Program-made: the position numbers and the translations under genes
The notes under the pieces: generated by a model
Databases searched by the model: none
The model's input: the letters and a program-made list of their open reading frames with translations, nothing else
Told to the model about the DNA's origin: nothing
In this document: piece after piece, positions 55,201 through 64,000 of the stretch
Layout of the letters: each line of letters begins with the position of its first letter
How positions within the stretch are numbered: position 1 is the first letter of the stretch
Assembly: GCF_900964775.1 (NCBI RefSeq)
Contig: NC_041815.1
Coordinates: 12,985,443 to 13,049,442, forward strand
Direction: 5' to 3'
Length of the DNA stretch: 64,000 bases
Source: Scleropages formosus
Lineage: Eukaryota > Chordata > Actinopteri > Osteoglossiformes > Osteoglossidae

Positions 55201-58099
55201 TAAACCGTAACAGCACACCCAGGAGAGTATTGTTCAGATCGGGGCCTGTAAGCAGCACTGAGTTGAGGGAGACACCGTGTTGTTGGGCGCTTGAGTCAAA
55301 CACGACTCGTATCTGCCCTGGCTTCTGCGGATGGTACACCCCGAAAATGGGCAGGTACCAACATTCTTGCTTCTCATGGATGGGCGGTGCCTTCTCTGCA
55401 TGTTTGTTCTCGAAGAGCTTTTCCATGAAGGAGGAAAACTGTTGCTTCATCTCCGCATTTTTGCTCAGAGTGCGTCTTAAAGACCTAAGGCGGGACAGTG
55501 CTTGCTCTCTGTTGTTCGGGAGTGGGGGACGAGGTGACTTGAACGGTAAGGGAGCCACCCAATTGTTCTTTTCATCCTGATGGACTTCTTTCTCCATAAT
55601 CTTTAGAAAGATCTCATCCTCGAAGGACATGGCACATTTGTTGTCATTTTCTGTACGCTGAAAGACCATAAGCCCGAGCTTGTCTTCAGGTTGCATAGGG
55701 TTTGACGTGGATGTAGAGAGACCATACCTGCGCTCCCCGCCGTAGCACGGTTTTTCCTTTACCCTGATGCTGTTATGACAAGGAGTGAGGAGAGACGGGC
55801 GTCCGTTCTGTAGGATGTGGGTTCTGAAGACACTCAGAGTTGGTTTATGAGCATTGTCAATACACACGTCACCTACAATTACCCAGCCTAAGTCTAGACG
55901 CTGAGCAAAGGGTGCATTATGTGGTCCATTGAGTTGCTCTCGCACCTTGTGCACACGTATCATGTCTCTCCCTAGCAGGATCATCATCTGCGCGTCAGGA
56001 TCTAGCTTGGGAATGTGGGGAGCAATGTGCCTTAGGTGAGCGTGTGCGAGAGCGACCTCTGGAGTTGGAATCTCAGATCTATTGGTCATTATCTCATTGC
56101 ACTCAATGAGTGGTGGAAGGTCCATGCACACACCTCCATTCACTGCTTCAATTTGAAAGCCTACCGCCTTTCTTCCAGTCATCTCCGTGGTGCCTGCGCA
56201 TGTCTTCATCAGGTATGGTGACAGGTTGCTCTCAACCCGGAACAGGTGGAAAAATTCAGAGCGGGCCAGTGAGCGGTTACTCTGATCGTCAATGATGACA
56301 TACATTTTGATGGAGTGCTCCGGTTGACCCCGGGGGAAGACACGCACCAGGCACACCTTTGAGCAGGACCGCGTGAGGCTGCCCTTTCCACAGACCTTGG
56401 TGCATCGTGATGTCACCTCGAGTGGAGGACTGCCTCGTGCTTCTGCGTCTGGTTCTAGAGTGGTCAGTGAAGCAGGAGGTTGGGAGGTGAGAGGGTGCAT
56501 TGCAGAGCAGTGTCTTTCGCTCTCACACTCGCCGCATTTCAAAGTCGCTTGACAATCCTTGGCCTGGTGCCTTGGAGAGCAGCACTTAAAACAGCGTTTG
56601 TGTTCCTTTAGGATGCTTTTTCGTTCCTGCAATGTTTTCATTCTGAATAACCTACATTTTTCCAAAGGATGAGTTTTCTTGTGCACAGGGCAGTATCGGG
56701 CTAGATCATTGTCTCCTCTCTCAGCCTCTGTAGTGCTTGTGGAGTCTGCATCAACTGTGGCAGACACGTCTGTCTTTTGCACAGATATGGCAGTCTTGAA
56801 TCCGCTGTGCTTTGATTGAGTTCTCTCACCTTTGTTATAAGACTGACCGCTGCCAGACAAGATGAAACTTGGGTCATTTCTGGCCTTAGCCTGGTCATAG
56901 ACAAAGTCAACAAAAAATGAAAAAGGAGGAAAAGTTACTCTGTGCTGTTCCTTGTATAGTGAGCCGGTGAAGAGCCATTTGTCTTGCAGGGCTGGAGGCA
57001 ACTTTTCCACTATGGGCTTTATCCCACGAGGAGTATCGAGGTAGGCCAGGCCAGGAAGATAGCCATCATTTTTAGCTGCGAGCAGCTCCATGAGAAGATC
57101 GCTGAGCTCTCTCAGTTTTGTGTTGTCCTTAGCCGACAGACGGGGGAAGCTATCCAATCTTTTAAATAGGGCATTTTCCACTATTTCTGGTGTAGCATAG
57201 CATTCCCGAAGTCTTTCCCAGGACAGATGGAGGGCAGCTCTGGGGTCAGTAACATAAACGGCACGGATCCTTCTCACATGCTCAGATGACTCTTTACCCA
57301 GCCATTTCACGAGAAGGTCCAACTCTTCACTATATGTGAGCCCCAAGCCCTGTGTCGCGTTGAGGAATGAGGACTGCCATGCTCTGAAGTTCTCTGGCGT
57401 GTCATCGAATTTGGAGAGACCAGTGGTCACTAATTCTCTGCGTGCTAGGAACTTGGCAAAGTCTAACATGGTTGAAGTGTTAGCATGAGAAGGATGCTGA
57501 CCATGTTCTCTGCGTGGGTAATCCGATGGTCGTGAAGTAAGTATGCGTTCAGTTGCACATGCGTGCTGATCTGCTGAGGGTCTGAAGAGATTGAGTGGAG
57601 GCTTCTCCTCTGCAGCTACAGGTGTTGTTTGCTGAGTATCATTGTTCGCAGCGTGCCGGATTTCATCGTGATGCGATAAAGCAGGAGTCTGAGTACTGAC
57701 CTGTGACCGGCACCGCACATATTCTTCCGTGCGCTGCTGAATCACTTGTGGCGAGACAGCGCTCCTCACACTTTGCATGTCATCATTTCCCATAGCTGCG
57801 GCTGCTTCTAAGATTTCAGCGTTTACTCGCGCAGCTTCCGCTTCCTTTTCAATCTCCAATGCTTCTAATTCTAGATCTAGCCTAGCTCTCTGCTTTTTTA
57901 TTTCTAGCTGTCTTTTAGCATAAGCCACCTTGGTAAGAGCTGCTTCAGCTGAGGCTCTAGCCTTGGCAGCAGCCTCCATAATAGATGACTCGGAAGAAGA
58001 TGAGCGCTTAGAGCTCGCTCTTGATGCTGCATGGACTGAAGAGTTGGGTGAAGATGGACGCTGCATGCTTGCGTTCCTGTATTTTTTCCTTGCACCCAC
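52295..58099 (-). CDS. BEL/Pao gag-pol polyprotein frame
   Basis: Single open frame of up to about 1930 codons (first ATG near 58066). In order it shows a Ser/Ala-rich and charged N-terminus and a DUF1759-type gag-like region. A cysteine-rich zinc-knuckle region lies at roughly residues 500-545. Then come an aspartic protease region (DUF1758), reverse transcriptase, the Pao-specific region with RNase H, an H2C2 integrase zinc finger, the integrase core and a DUF5641 C-terminus. This order is the hallmark of BEL/Pao polyproteins. It looks whole. It is treated here as a genomic fossil; whether it is expressed cannot be told. Confidence 0.9.
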   Translation of the reverse strand: MGARKKYRNASMQRPSSPNSSVHAASRASSKRSSSSESSIMEAAAKARASAEAALTKVAYAKRQLEIKKQRARLDLELEALEIEKEAEAARVNAEILEAAAAMGNDDMQSVRSAVSPQVIQQRTEEYVRCRSQVSTQTPALSHHDEIRHAANNDTQQTTPVAAEEKPPLNLFRPSADQHACATERILTSRPSDYPRREHGQHPSHANTSTMLDFAKFLARRELVTTGLSKFDDTPENFRAWQSSFLNATQGLGLTYSEELDLLVKWLGKESSEHVRRIRAVYVTDPRAALHLSWERLRECYATPEIVENALFKRLDSFPRLSAKDNTKLRELSDLLMELLAAKNDGYLPGLAYLDTPRGIKPIVEKLPPALQDKWLFTGSLYKEQHRVTFPPFSFFVDFVYDQAKARNDPSFILSGSGQSYNKGERTQSKHSGFKTAISVQKTDVSATVDADSTSTTEAERGDNDLARYCPVHKKTHPLEKCRLFRMKTLQERKSILKEHKRCFKCCSPRHQAKDCQATLKCGECESERHCSAMHPLTSQPPASLTTLEPDAEARGSPPLEVTSRCTKVCGKGSLTRSCSKVCLVRVFPRGQPEHSIKMYVIIDDQSNRSLARSEFFHLFRVESNLSPYLMKTCAGTTEMTGRKAVGFQIEAVNGGVCMDLPPLIECNEIMTNRSEIPTPEVALAHAHLRHIAPHIPKLDPDAQMMILLGRDMIRVHKVREQLNGPHNAPFAQRLDLGWVIVGDVCIDNAHKPTLSVFRTHILQNGRPSLLTPCHNSIRVKEKPCYGGERRYGLSTSTSNPMQPEDKLGLMVFQRTENDNKCAMSFEDEIFLKIMEKEVHQDEKNNWVAPLPFKSPRPPLPNNREQALSRLRSLRRTLSKNAEMKQQFSSFMEKLFENKHAEKAPPIHEKQECWYLPIFGVYHPQKPGQIRVVFDSSAQQHGVSLNSVLLTGPDLNNTLLGVLLRFRKDLIAVTADIQQMFYGFLVKHDHRDYLRFLWHKDNDLSKEIEEYRMRVHVFGNSPSPAVAIYGLRRAAQKGEPKYGADTRHFVERHFYVDDGLISLPTESTAVDLLQRTCASLAESNLKLHKIASNSITVMKAFKPEELASGIQDPGLDDETLPAQRSLGLCWDISTDMFTFKVAVTDKPYTRRGVLSVVNSIFDPLGLAAPVTIRGRLLLRELSSGVQDWDAPLPDGKMSKWEVWKSSLEELSSLHVPRCYIPKSLSRPMYTELCLFSDASNWAIGAVAYLRAITEDGRCEVGFVLGKAKLSPQPEPTIPRLELCGAVLAVEKAELILDELDHKPDAVQFYCDSRVVLGYICNDSKRFFVYVHNRVNRIRQSTSPEQWHYVPSEENPADLATRSVAASQLMNTMWFKGPDFLYKPPKPEKHEHFELIDPEMDVDVRPQVTALATHIEAKRLGSERFQHFSTWNSLLRAVSLLIHLARSHKSGSTDTSQHMCKGWHQCSRPRTPGELEAARRLILESVQRDTYPNEYAALQANTEVPNSSPILTLDPYISDGLLRVGGRLRHASLESEVKNPIILSKNSHVTKLLVKHHHMEVKHQGRQFTEGAIRAAGLWIVAGKRLVSSILHRCVICRKLRGKVEVQKMADLPPERLNTSPPFTYVGLDIFGPWSVVTRRTHGGAAQSKRWAILFTCMSTRGVHIEVIESMDATSCINALRRFFAVRGPAKQLRSDRGTNFVAASAELGMGCLDERQTSILKYLHSNGCTWKFNPPHASHMGGVWERMIGVTRRILDSMLLQNKRTHLTHEVLCTLMAETSAIINARPLVPISSDPSSPVLLSPAMLLTQKPGLHAPPGIFTGKDLLKGQWRQVQALANEFWGRWRNEYLSTLHSRRKWHRTHRNLQPGDIVLLHQSQAPRNEWPMALVTSTSPSSDGKVRTVEVRTSSQGTSKTYLRPISDVVLLLENDWEGRD

Positions 58100-58118
58100 C
58101 GCTGGTATAACTTTTCAC

Positions 58119-58674
58119 TGTACTGTTCTCCCTGCGTGTTGTGCACACCCAGTACGTTAACGCAGTTTAACAGCAAGCCAAACTCGATTCTCACGAGCCA
58201 GGATTATGAGCATCTTGCTCCTTTATTGTCTCCAAATGTGAAAATGCGAGTGAAACTATAATAAACAGAAACAGTAAAGGAAACTTAGTCTAATTACAAC
58301 AATCGTCATAATAACTAATTAAATCGTTTGCCGATAGCACACTTAGCATGACACAGCGCGAACTCACACACGCGTTTTACAAGACAATAACGTGGAGTTA
58401 CGGCTGAATAAACAGAGTTTACATTACAAAGGTCAAACTTAAAAGCACGTAAACATTTTAGCCAATGTCTGCAAGAACTTCACAACTTACAGTTATTGCT
58501 TCCACGGGCGTAGGAAAGCACACAGAACTCAAGACGCTTCCACTATGCCTATCGCGACAGTAGCGCATCATGGAAATAGCGCATGTGCACAAATTGCGTA
58601 TAACTTAGGGAAATAAAGGTTCCGCTCAACAAAGCAATTAATCACATGAACTAAACAAATCTGCGGGCAGAACA
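58119..58674 (-). repeat. 5' LTR of the BEL/Pao element
   Basis: 556 bp, same ends as the other LTR. The polyprotein frame opens about 20 bp inside its inner edge. Confidence 0.93.
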
Positions 58675-59225
58675 ATAGGACTTGCTCCACACGTGTCAAT
58701 CAATAATGAGACAGAAAAACTGCCTGTTTGCAAGATGATTCTCTCAACAGTGAGCATTAAACAAAACCAGAGATAATGCCTTTTTATTTTCACCTACTTT
58801 CTACTGGTTGTAATCTTAATGTATCTCAAAGTCCATTTACATATTACAATGAGCCTTTCAAAGTATACTTGTAGCTGCAAAAAAAAAATTACAGAACTTA
58901 ACTAGATCTTTAAATGAATTCATCTATATGATGCTTTTCTCCAAAGTATAAGCGGGTGGGAGGCAGCACACGGGCAGAGATGGAGTTGTATTGATGGAAA
59001 GCTCTTCAAATCCCCCTGCCTCAGACTAATTAATGACAATCAGCTGCAGCCCCTTGAGTGAACTTCATGATGGACATTGAAGCAGCTGGTCTGAAAACTG
59101 TTGGAGAGGACTGCTTGGGGAATGTTTTTTGGGTGCTTTTTCTTTCTTTTTTTTTTTTTTTTTTTTTTTGCGGCTTCACGTGAAAGGGCTCTTTTGGTTT
59201 AACTAAATCTGTTGTAACTTTTCGA
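58675..59225. other. continuation of duplicated flank, then unrecognised spacer
   Basis: 58675-58920 continues the segment interrupted by the BEL/Pao element and matches 32605-32823. After that there is a T-run at 59143-59169 and no gene. Confidence 0.6.
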
Positions 59226-59440
59226 CACATGGGGGCAGTTGATAATGTAGTGGAAAATGCTGCTGTCTTTGGCTATAAAGGTTGCAAATTCAAATCCTGT
59301 GTACGGGTGTAGTGTAGCTGAGCAAGGTACTTACCCTCCATTGCTCTTGTAAACATTAACCAGCTGTATAAATGGGTAAATAAGTTTAAGTAGCTTAACA
59401 TTGTAACTTGCTTTGAGGTAAAGTGTGAGAGCGCAATAAA
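59226..59440 (+). mobile_element. tRNA-headed SINE, family 2
   Basis: GCAGTTGATAATGTAGTGG head, AAGGTTGCAAATTCAAATCC B-box-like segment, GAGCAAGGTACTTACCCTCC and CAGCTGTATAAATGGGTAAAT body. The tail is degraded. A fragment of the family-3 tail follows at about 59530-59645. Confidence 0.7.
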
Positions 59441-59771
59441 AGGAGAGGGTATTACAGCAATTAATTGCACCCAGCAGCATAGAGGGATTATCTTAAACAT
59501 GACTGGATTTAAATTTATTTTACATTGTAAGTAATTTATCTAGCAGTGTAAATCACCTTGGTGAATAAGGTGTGTGGAGTGAAAACATAACATAGAGTTC
59601 ATTGGAAATCAATTTGGAAAAAAAACATCTGCTAAATAAAAAGTTCAAATCTATTGTCATAACGGGGGTCCGGAAAAAGCAACGGACACAGCTGCAGGCT
59701 CATTCATTTATCAAATGGACTAGGCACAAGAATGATCGAGAGTTGTTCGGGGTCGATCGATCGGCAGATTG

Positions 59772-62700
59772 TTATGGCGAATAAAGGAGGCTGAACCCAA
59801 GTGCACAATCATTTATTCAGTACCAAAGGATTAGACGTGATCTCATGGTCAGGGACAGGTCAAGGACAGACATATGGCTGGTCAATCGGTGAACTGAGCG
59901 GAGAGGAGGATCTGAAGTCATGGTTGGGGGGCAAGGCGGGTGGTCGTTACTAAAAAGACATGGAACGGAACTGGGGAATGATGAGAAACAGGAGTTGGAA
60001 AAGGTGAGGTAGGTTAGAAAGGACAGTGGGGACAGTTGTCTCAAGTAATATGCTGCAACTGGGAAGTGGTAGAATGGGGGTTTTTGTGGACTAGTGCTCC
60101 AGTTGAACTCGGGTGCTTAATTGAAGCCTATCCTGTGGAGGCATGGGTCAGAGAATTGTGTGTATATTTCGCCCAAGGTTAGCATCATATCCACTGTTGT
60201 GGCTTCTCTGTACAATAACTATGAAGGAACCGGCTGATGTCCTGTTGGAGCCATTCTACTTGTCCATTCGCCTGGGGATGATACCCCGACGTTTGGCTCA
60301 CATTCACTCCCAACTTCCGCCAGAAGGCTTTCCACACCCAGGAGGTGAATTGAGGTCCTCGGTCAGTCACGATGTCCTCTGGTAAGCCGAAGAGGCGAAA
60401 CACGTGGAGGAAGAGGAGCTCGGCTGTTTCCAAGGCTGTAGGGAGCTTGGGGAGAGGTACCAGATGGCAGGCCTTGGAGAGCCTATCGATGATGGTCAGT
60501 ATAGTGGTCTTACCTTCGGAACTGGGGAGATATTTGAGGAAGTCCAGGGTGATGTGGGACCACGGGTGATTAGGCACCGGCAGGGGTTCCAGGAGTCCCC
60601 CGGGCTTCTGAGTCGACGGTTTGACTTGGGTGCAGATCCTGCAAGCCTGAATGAAGTCTTGCACATCCTCTGGTAGGGATGGTCACCAAAAGTGTTTCTG
60701 CAGGAGAGTCTGGGTTTTGCTGAACCCTGGGTGCCCAGCCACAGGATGATTGTGGGCCCACTGCAGAATGGTGGGGCGCATGCTGGTGGGAACATATTGT
60801 TTTCCAGCGGGCTTACCCAGCGGTTCGGGTTCGGCTGCCTGGGCTTGGGCGAGGTCTTTGTGGAAGTCCCATTGCACAAGTGCTACGATGCAGGTCCTAG
60901 GTAGGATGAACTCTGGGGTTCATTTGGTTGGCTCTTGCTCATGCATTCGTGACAGGGCATCCGTCTTGGTGTTCTTACTGCCGGGCCTGTAGGTCACAGT
61001 GAAATTAAAACAAGTAAAGAAGAGGGCCCACCTGGCTTGTTGGGGCTTCAAATGTCGGGCAGTTTGTGAATATTCCAAGTTCTTGTGGTTAGTGAAGACG
61101 ACAAAGGGGTGTCTGGCCCCCTCGACCCAGTGCCTCCACTCTTCCAGGGCATGTTTGACCGCCAGAAGCTCCCGGCTTCCGATGTCGTAGTTATGCTCGG
61201 CCTGGAACAATTTTTGGGAAAAGAAGGCACAGGGGCCCCCTGGCGTTGAGACAGCATGGCTCCTACCCCCGTTTCGGAGGCATTGACCTCCGTGACAAAC
61301 TGCAACTCTGGATTCGGGTGATGGAGGATGGGCGCTGACGTAAATGAGTGTTTCAGGGTATTGAAGGCTCGTTAAGCCTCCTCTGTCCAGGGGAGCCGAG
61401 CCTTCTTGCTGGCGGCGAATGCAGTTAAAGGGGTGGCAACAGTACTGAAACCCTTATAAAGCGGCGTTAAAAGTTGGCAAATCCCAGGAACCGTTGTAGA
61501 GCCTTCACGGTCAGAGGATGAGGACACTGGAGGACGGTTTTTACCTTGCCCGAGTCTATGGCGAGTCTGTCGCTGCTGAGCACGAATCCCAGGAACGAGA
61601 CTTGTGTCTGATGGAACTGGCACTTTTCCTCTTTAACGAAGAGGCGATGTTGAAGCAACCGACGTAGGACTTGCCGCACGTGTGACACATGCTGTTCCAT
61701 GGATTGGGAATAGATCAGAATATCATCTTGGTAGACCAGAACACCATGATTCACCAGGTCTCTTAGGAGATGGTTAACAAAGGCCTGAAACACACTGGGC
61801 GCATTAGAAAGACCGAAAGGCATAACCAAGTACTCGTAGTGACCAAGGGTGGTACTGAAGGCGGGCTTCCACTCGTCACCCTCTCAGATCCTGATTAAGT
61901 TATAAACACTTCGAAGGTCCAACTTCGTGAATCACTTGGCACAGTGGACGTGTTCTAGAGCGGCTGTGATTAGAGGCAATGGGTGTGGGTACCGGACAGT
62001 TATACGGTTCAACCCCCTATAGTCTATACAGGGATGGAGGCCACCGCCTTTCTTCTCAATTAAAAAGAACCCAGCTGCAGCAGGAGAGGTGGACGGACGC
62101 ATTATACCTGCGGCCAGTGCCTCGGTTATGTATTGCTGCATGGCCTCTTGTTCAGGCAGAGACAGGGGGTAGACCCAGCCTCGAGGGGGGGGGTGGGTTG
62201 TAGTCCCCGGGACAAGGTCAATGGCACAGTCCCAGAGTCGGTGCGGATGTGGTGAGGCGGTAGTACGGAGGCCTGCTCCTTCCTAAAGACCTCCACCAGG
62301 TCTTGATATTCCCTCGGGACGTTCACCTGCTGGGGAGAGTTCGAACACTCGACAGAGGTGGCTCTGCATGGCAACCACAAACAGTTCTCATCACACTGAG
62401 GTCCCCAAGCCACCAGTTCCCCTGTACTCCATCGGAAGATGGGGTCATGCAGGGCGAGCCATGGAAAACCGAGAATAACTGGTACCTCGGGCAAAGCGAT
62501 GAGATAGAACTGCAGATTTTCTTTGTGGCAGGCCTCCACCTCCAAGTGCAAGGGCTCGGTCCAGGTATTGACGAACCCTTGTCCCAGTGGCTGCCCATTG
62601 AGCATGCTGACTCTCAGCCGGACATTCCACCAGCGCCGGGGAATGCTGTTTTTATTCACAAAGCCTGCGTCCATGAAACAGCCCTCAGCTCCCGAATCAA

Positions 62701-64000
62701 CGAGGGCGTGTGTCGTAGCAGTGCGTTCCCCCCAGGACAAGACTATGGGAACTGTGAGACAGTTACACCGCAATGTCCTATTCACCTTAGGCTCTGAGCG
62801 GGCCGGACAGTCGGCACAGAAATGTCTGGAGCTCCTAAAATAGAGATATAAACGGTCCCGGAGTCTGCGCTGTCATTCTTCAGGGGTGATTTGTCCGTGC
62901 CCGACCTGCATGGGCTCCAACTCAGCTCGGTTAGTGGAGGACCCTTCCATGGCCGGCTTCGGACGAGGGCTTCGATCCTGTGTGAGATTGTCCGGCATCG
63001 CCACCGTCTTGATAAAGCGATCGAGCATCCAGTTTTCTCCACTAAAGGCCAGCTCCCTTTTCAACCCGGGGTTCAAGCCGTGATGGAACTGGGCTAATAG
63101 AGCAGTTTTGATCCAGCCACTCCACTCAGCCAAGGTCCGGAATTCAACCGCATAGTCAGCAACACACCGGTCGCCTTGACTGTGCTCTATGAGGCGTTCA
63201 CTGGCGATCTGGTCTTTGTTAGGAAGCCCAAACATCACTTGGAAGCGTGCCTTGAAATCCTGGTAGGAGCCCTTGGAACAGCTCCCCCATGCGGCAGTGG
63301 CCCAATCCAGAACTCAGCCAGTCAGGAGAGAGGGAGATCATGTAAGTAATCCGGCTCTGGTCAGAGTGATAAACCTGTGGCAGACTGACGAAGATGAGTT
63401 CACACTGCATAAGGAACCAAGAACAACAAGACGGGGTGCCATCATACCTTACCGGAGTTGCCAGCCACGTATTTTGTTCTGGAAGCCGGGGGGGGGGGGT
63501 TGGTGGTCATTCCAGGCCAGTTCTGGTGGTAGCATCAGTATCCCCCATTCGTGTAAAGCGCTTAAGCGCTTACCAGATCCTGAAAGGCTTCCTTCAGGTG
63601 GTTTAATGTGTCTGACCGTGTGTTACCAGCAATGCCCTCTGGGAGGCAAATGCATGCTGGAAGCGCTCTTGCTCCGCTGGGTCCGAAGCTGGGAACCTTC
63701 TGTTATGTTTTCCTCTTGGAACTCAGACGCCTGGCCCAAGTACGGGGCTCACAATGTTTTAATCAAGGAAAATACAAAACTCATCAAAAAACAGGCAGGG
63801 GTCACCAAGGCACGAATGTAGGCAAAAGGAGAATCCTGTAGGCAGGAGGTCGAAGAGATACCAGGAGGACTTGAAGAGACGGGAGACGGGTTCGGGAACA
63901 AGGGTAAGGAGATTGGGAAACAGGGGTGAGAAGGAGAGCACATGCAATACACAGATGACTAGCAAGGCTGAACTAAGGCTTTGCGTCTTGTTGCGCTCTG
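59772..64000 (-). mobile_element. Ty3/gypsy LTR retroelement, broken, runs off the window
   Basis: Minus-strand translations give, from right to left, a gag region (about 62870-63700), a protease/reverse-transcriptase region (about 61450-62790), RNase H (about 60920-61400) and an integrase with zinc-finger and core segments (about 60180-60880). This order (RT, RNase H, integrase) identifies Ty3/gypsy. The coding sequence is interrupted roughly six or more times. LTR-like starts (TGTTATG) occur at 59772 and 63702, but the two blocks do not look alike, so the ends may belong to different copies. It is clearly older than the BEL/Pao element. Confidence 0.75.

Larger units (their letters stand above)
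51681..58674 (-). mobile_element. BEL/Pao LTR retroelement, looks whole
   Basis: A 6994-bp element on the minus strand with two LTRs (51681-52237 and 58119-58674) that start TG and end CA and are almost identical. It is flanked by the 5-bp duplication ATAGG (51676-51680 and 58675-58679), and one long open frame fills the interior. The near-identity of the LTRs points to a recent insertion. Family assignment rests on the order of polyprotein domains. No envelope-like frame is seen. Confidence 0.93.

Overview
This is a vertebrate nuclear window, almost certainly from a teleost-grade fish. It holds intron-bearing beta-arrestin exons, a cluster of fish-type intronless-CDS olfactory receptors (ORs), and fish repeats: Rex3 and Rex1 LINEs, Tc1-like elements, BEL/Pao and Ty3/gypsy fossils, and many tRNA-headed SINEs. 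The most abundant SINE resembles repeats I associate with bony-tongue fishes (Osteoglossiformes), but that placement is only a guess.

Layout. Positions 1-4000 carry the last eight coding exons of a beta-arrestin 1 gene (+ strand), including a 24-nt microexon, its stop codon and a poly(A) signal. About 4000-8190 is AT-rich intergenic DNA with old repeats. From 8200 to 29400 there are four OR genes on the minus strand, separated by SINEs, a Rex1-like LINE, a Tc1-like element, an RTE-type LINE fossil and a scrap of gypsy integrase. From 36560 to 47900 there are two OR genes on the plus strand that belong to a recent tandem duplication of several kb. Its copies are distinguished by later insertions: two solo LTRs, a Rex3 LINE and SINEs. 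A nearly pristine BEL/Pao retroelement (51681-58674, minus) sits inside the flank of the second duplicate. The window ends in a broken Ty3/gypsy element (about 59770-64000, minus).

All six ORs are intact class-I-like receptors of about 313-323 residues. Each has, about 350-600 bp upstream of its start, the same compact block: a forkhead-like CTTGTTTAC, then a GGGAATACAGAA-type motif, then a TATA-like ATTTAAGCAGC. Each also has a 3' splice acceptor just before the start codon. I read this as a shared promoter plus non-coding first exon driving one-receptor-per-neuron expression in the olfactory epithelium. One OR (13002-13973) takes its last codons and its stop codon from a SINE. Beta-arrestin 1 acts in GPCR desensitisation, but its closeness to the ORs is probably positional rather than a functional operon-like link.
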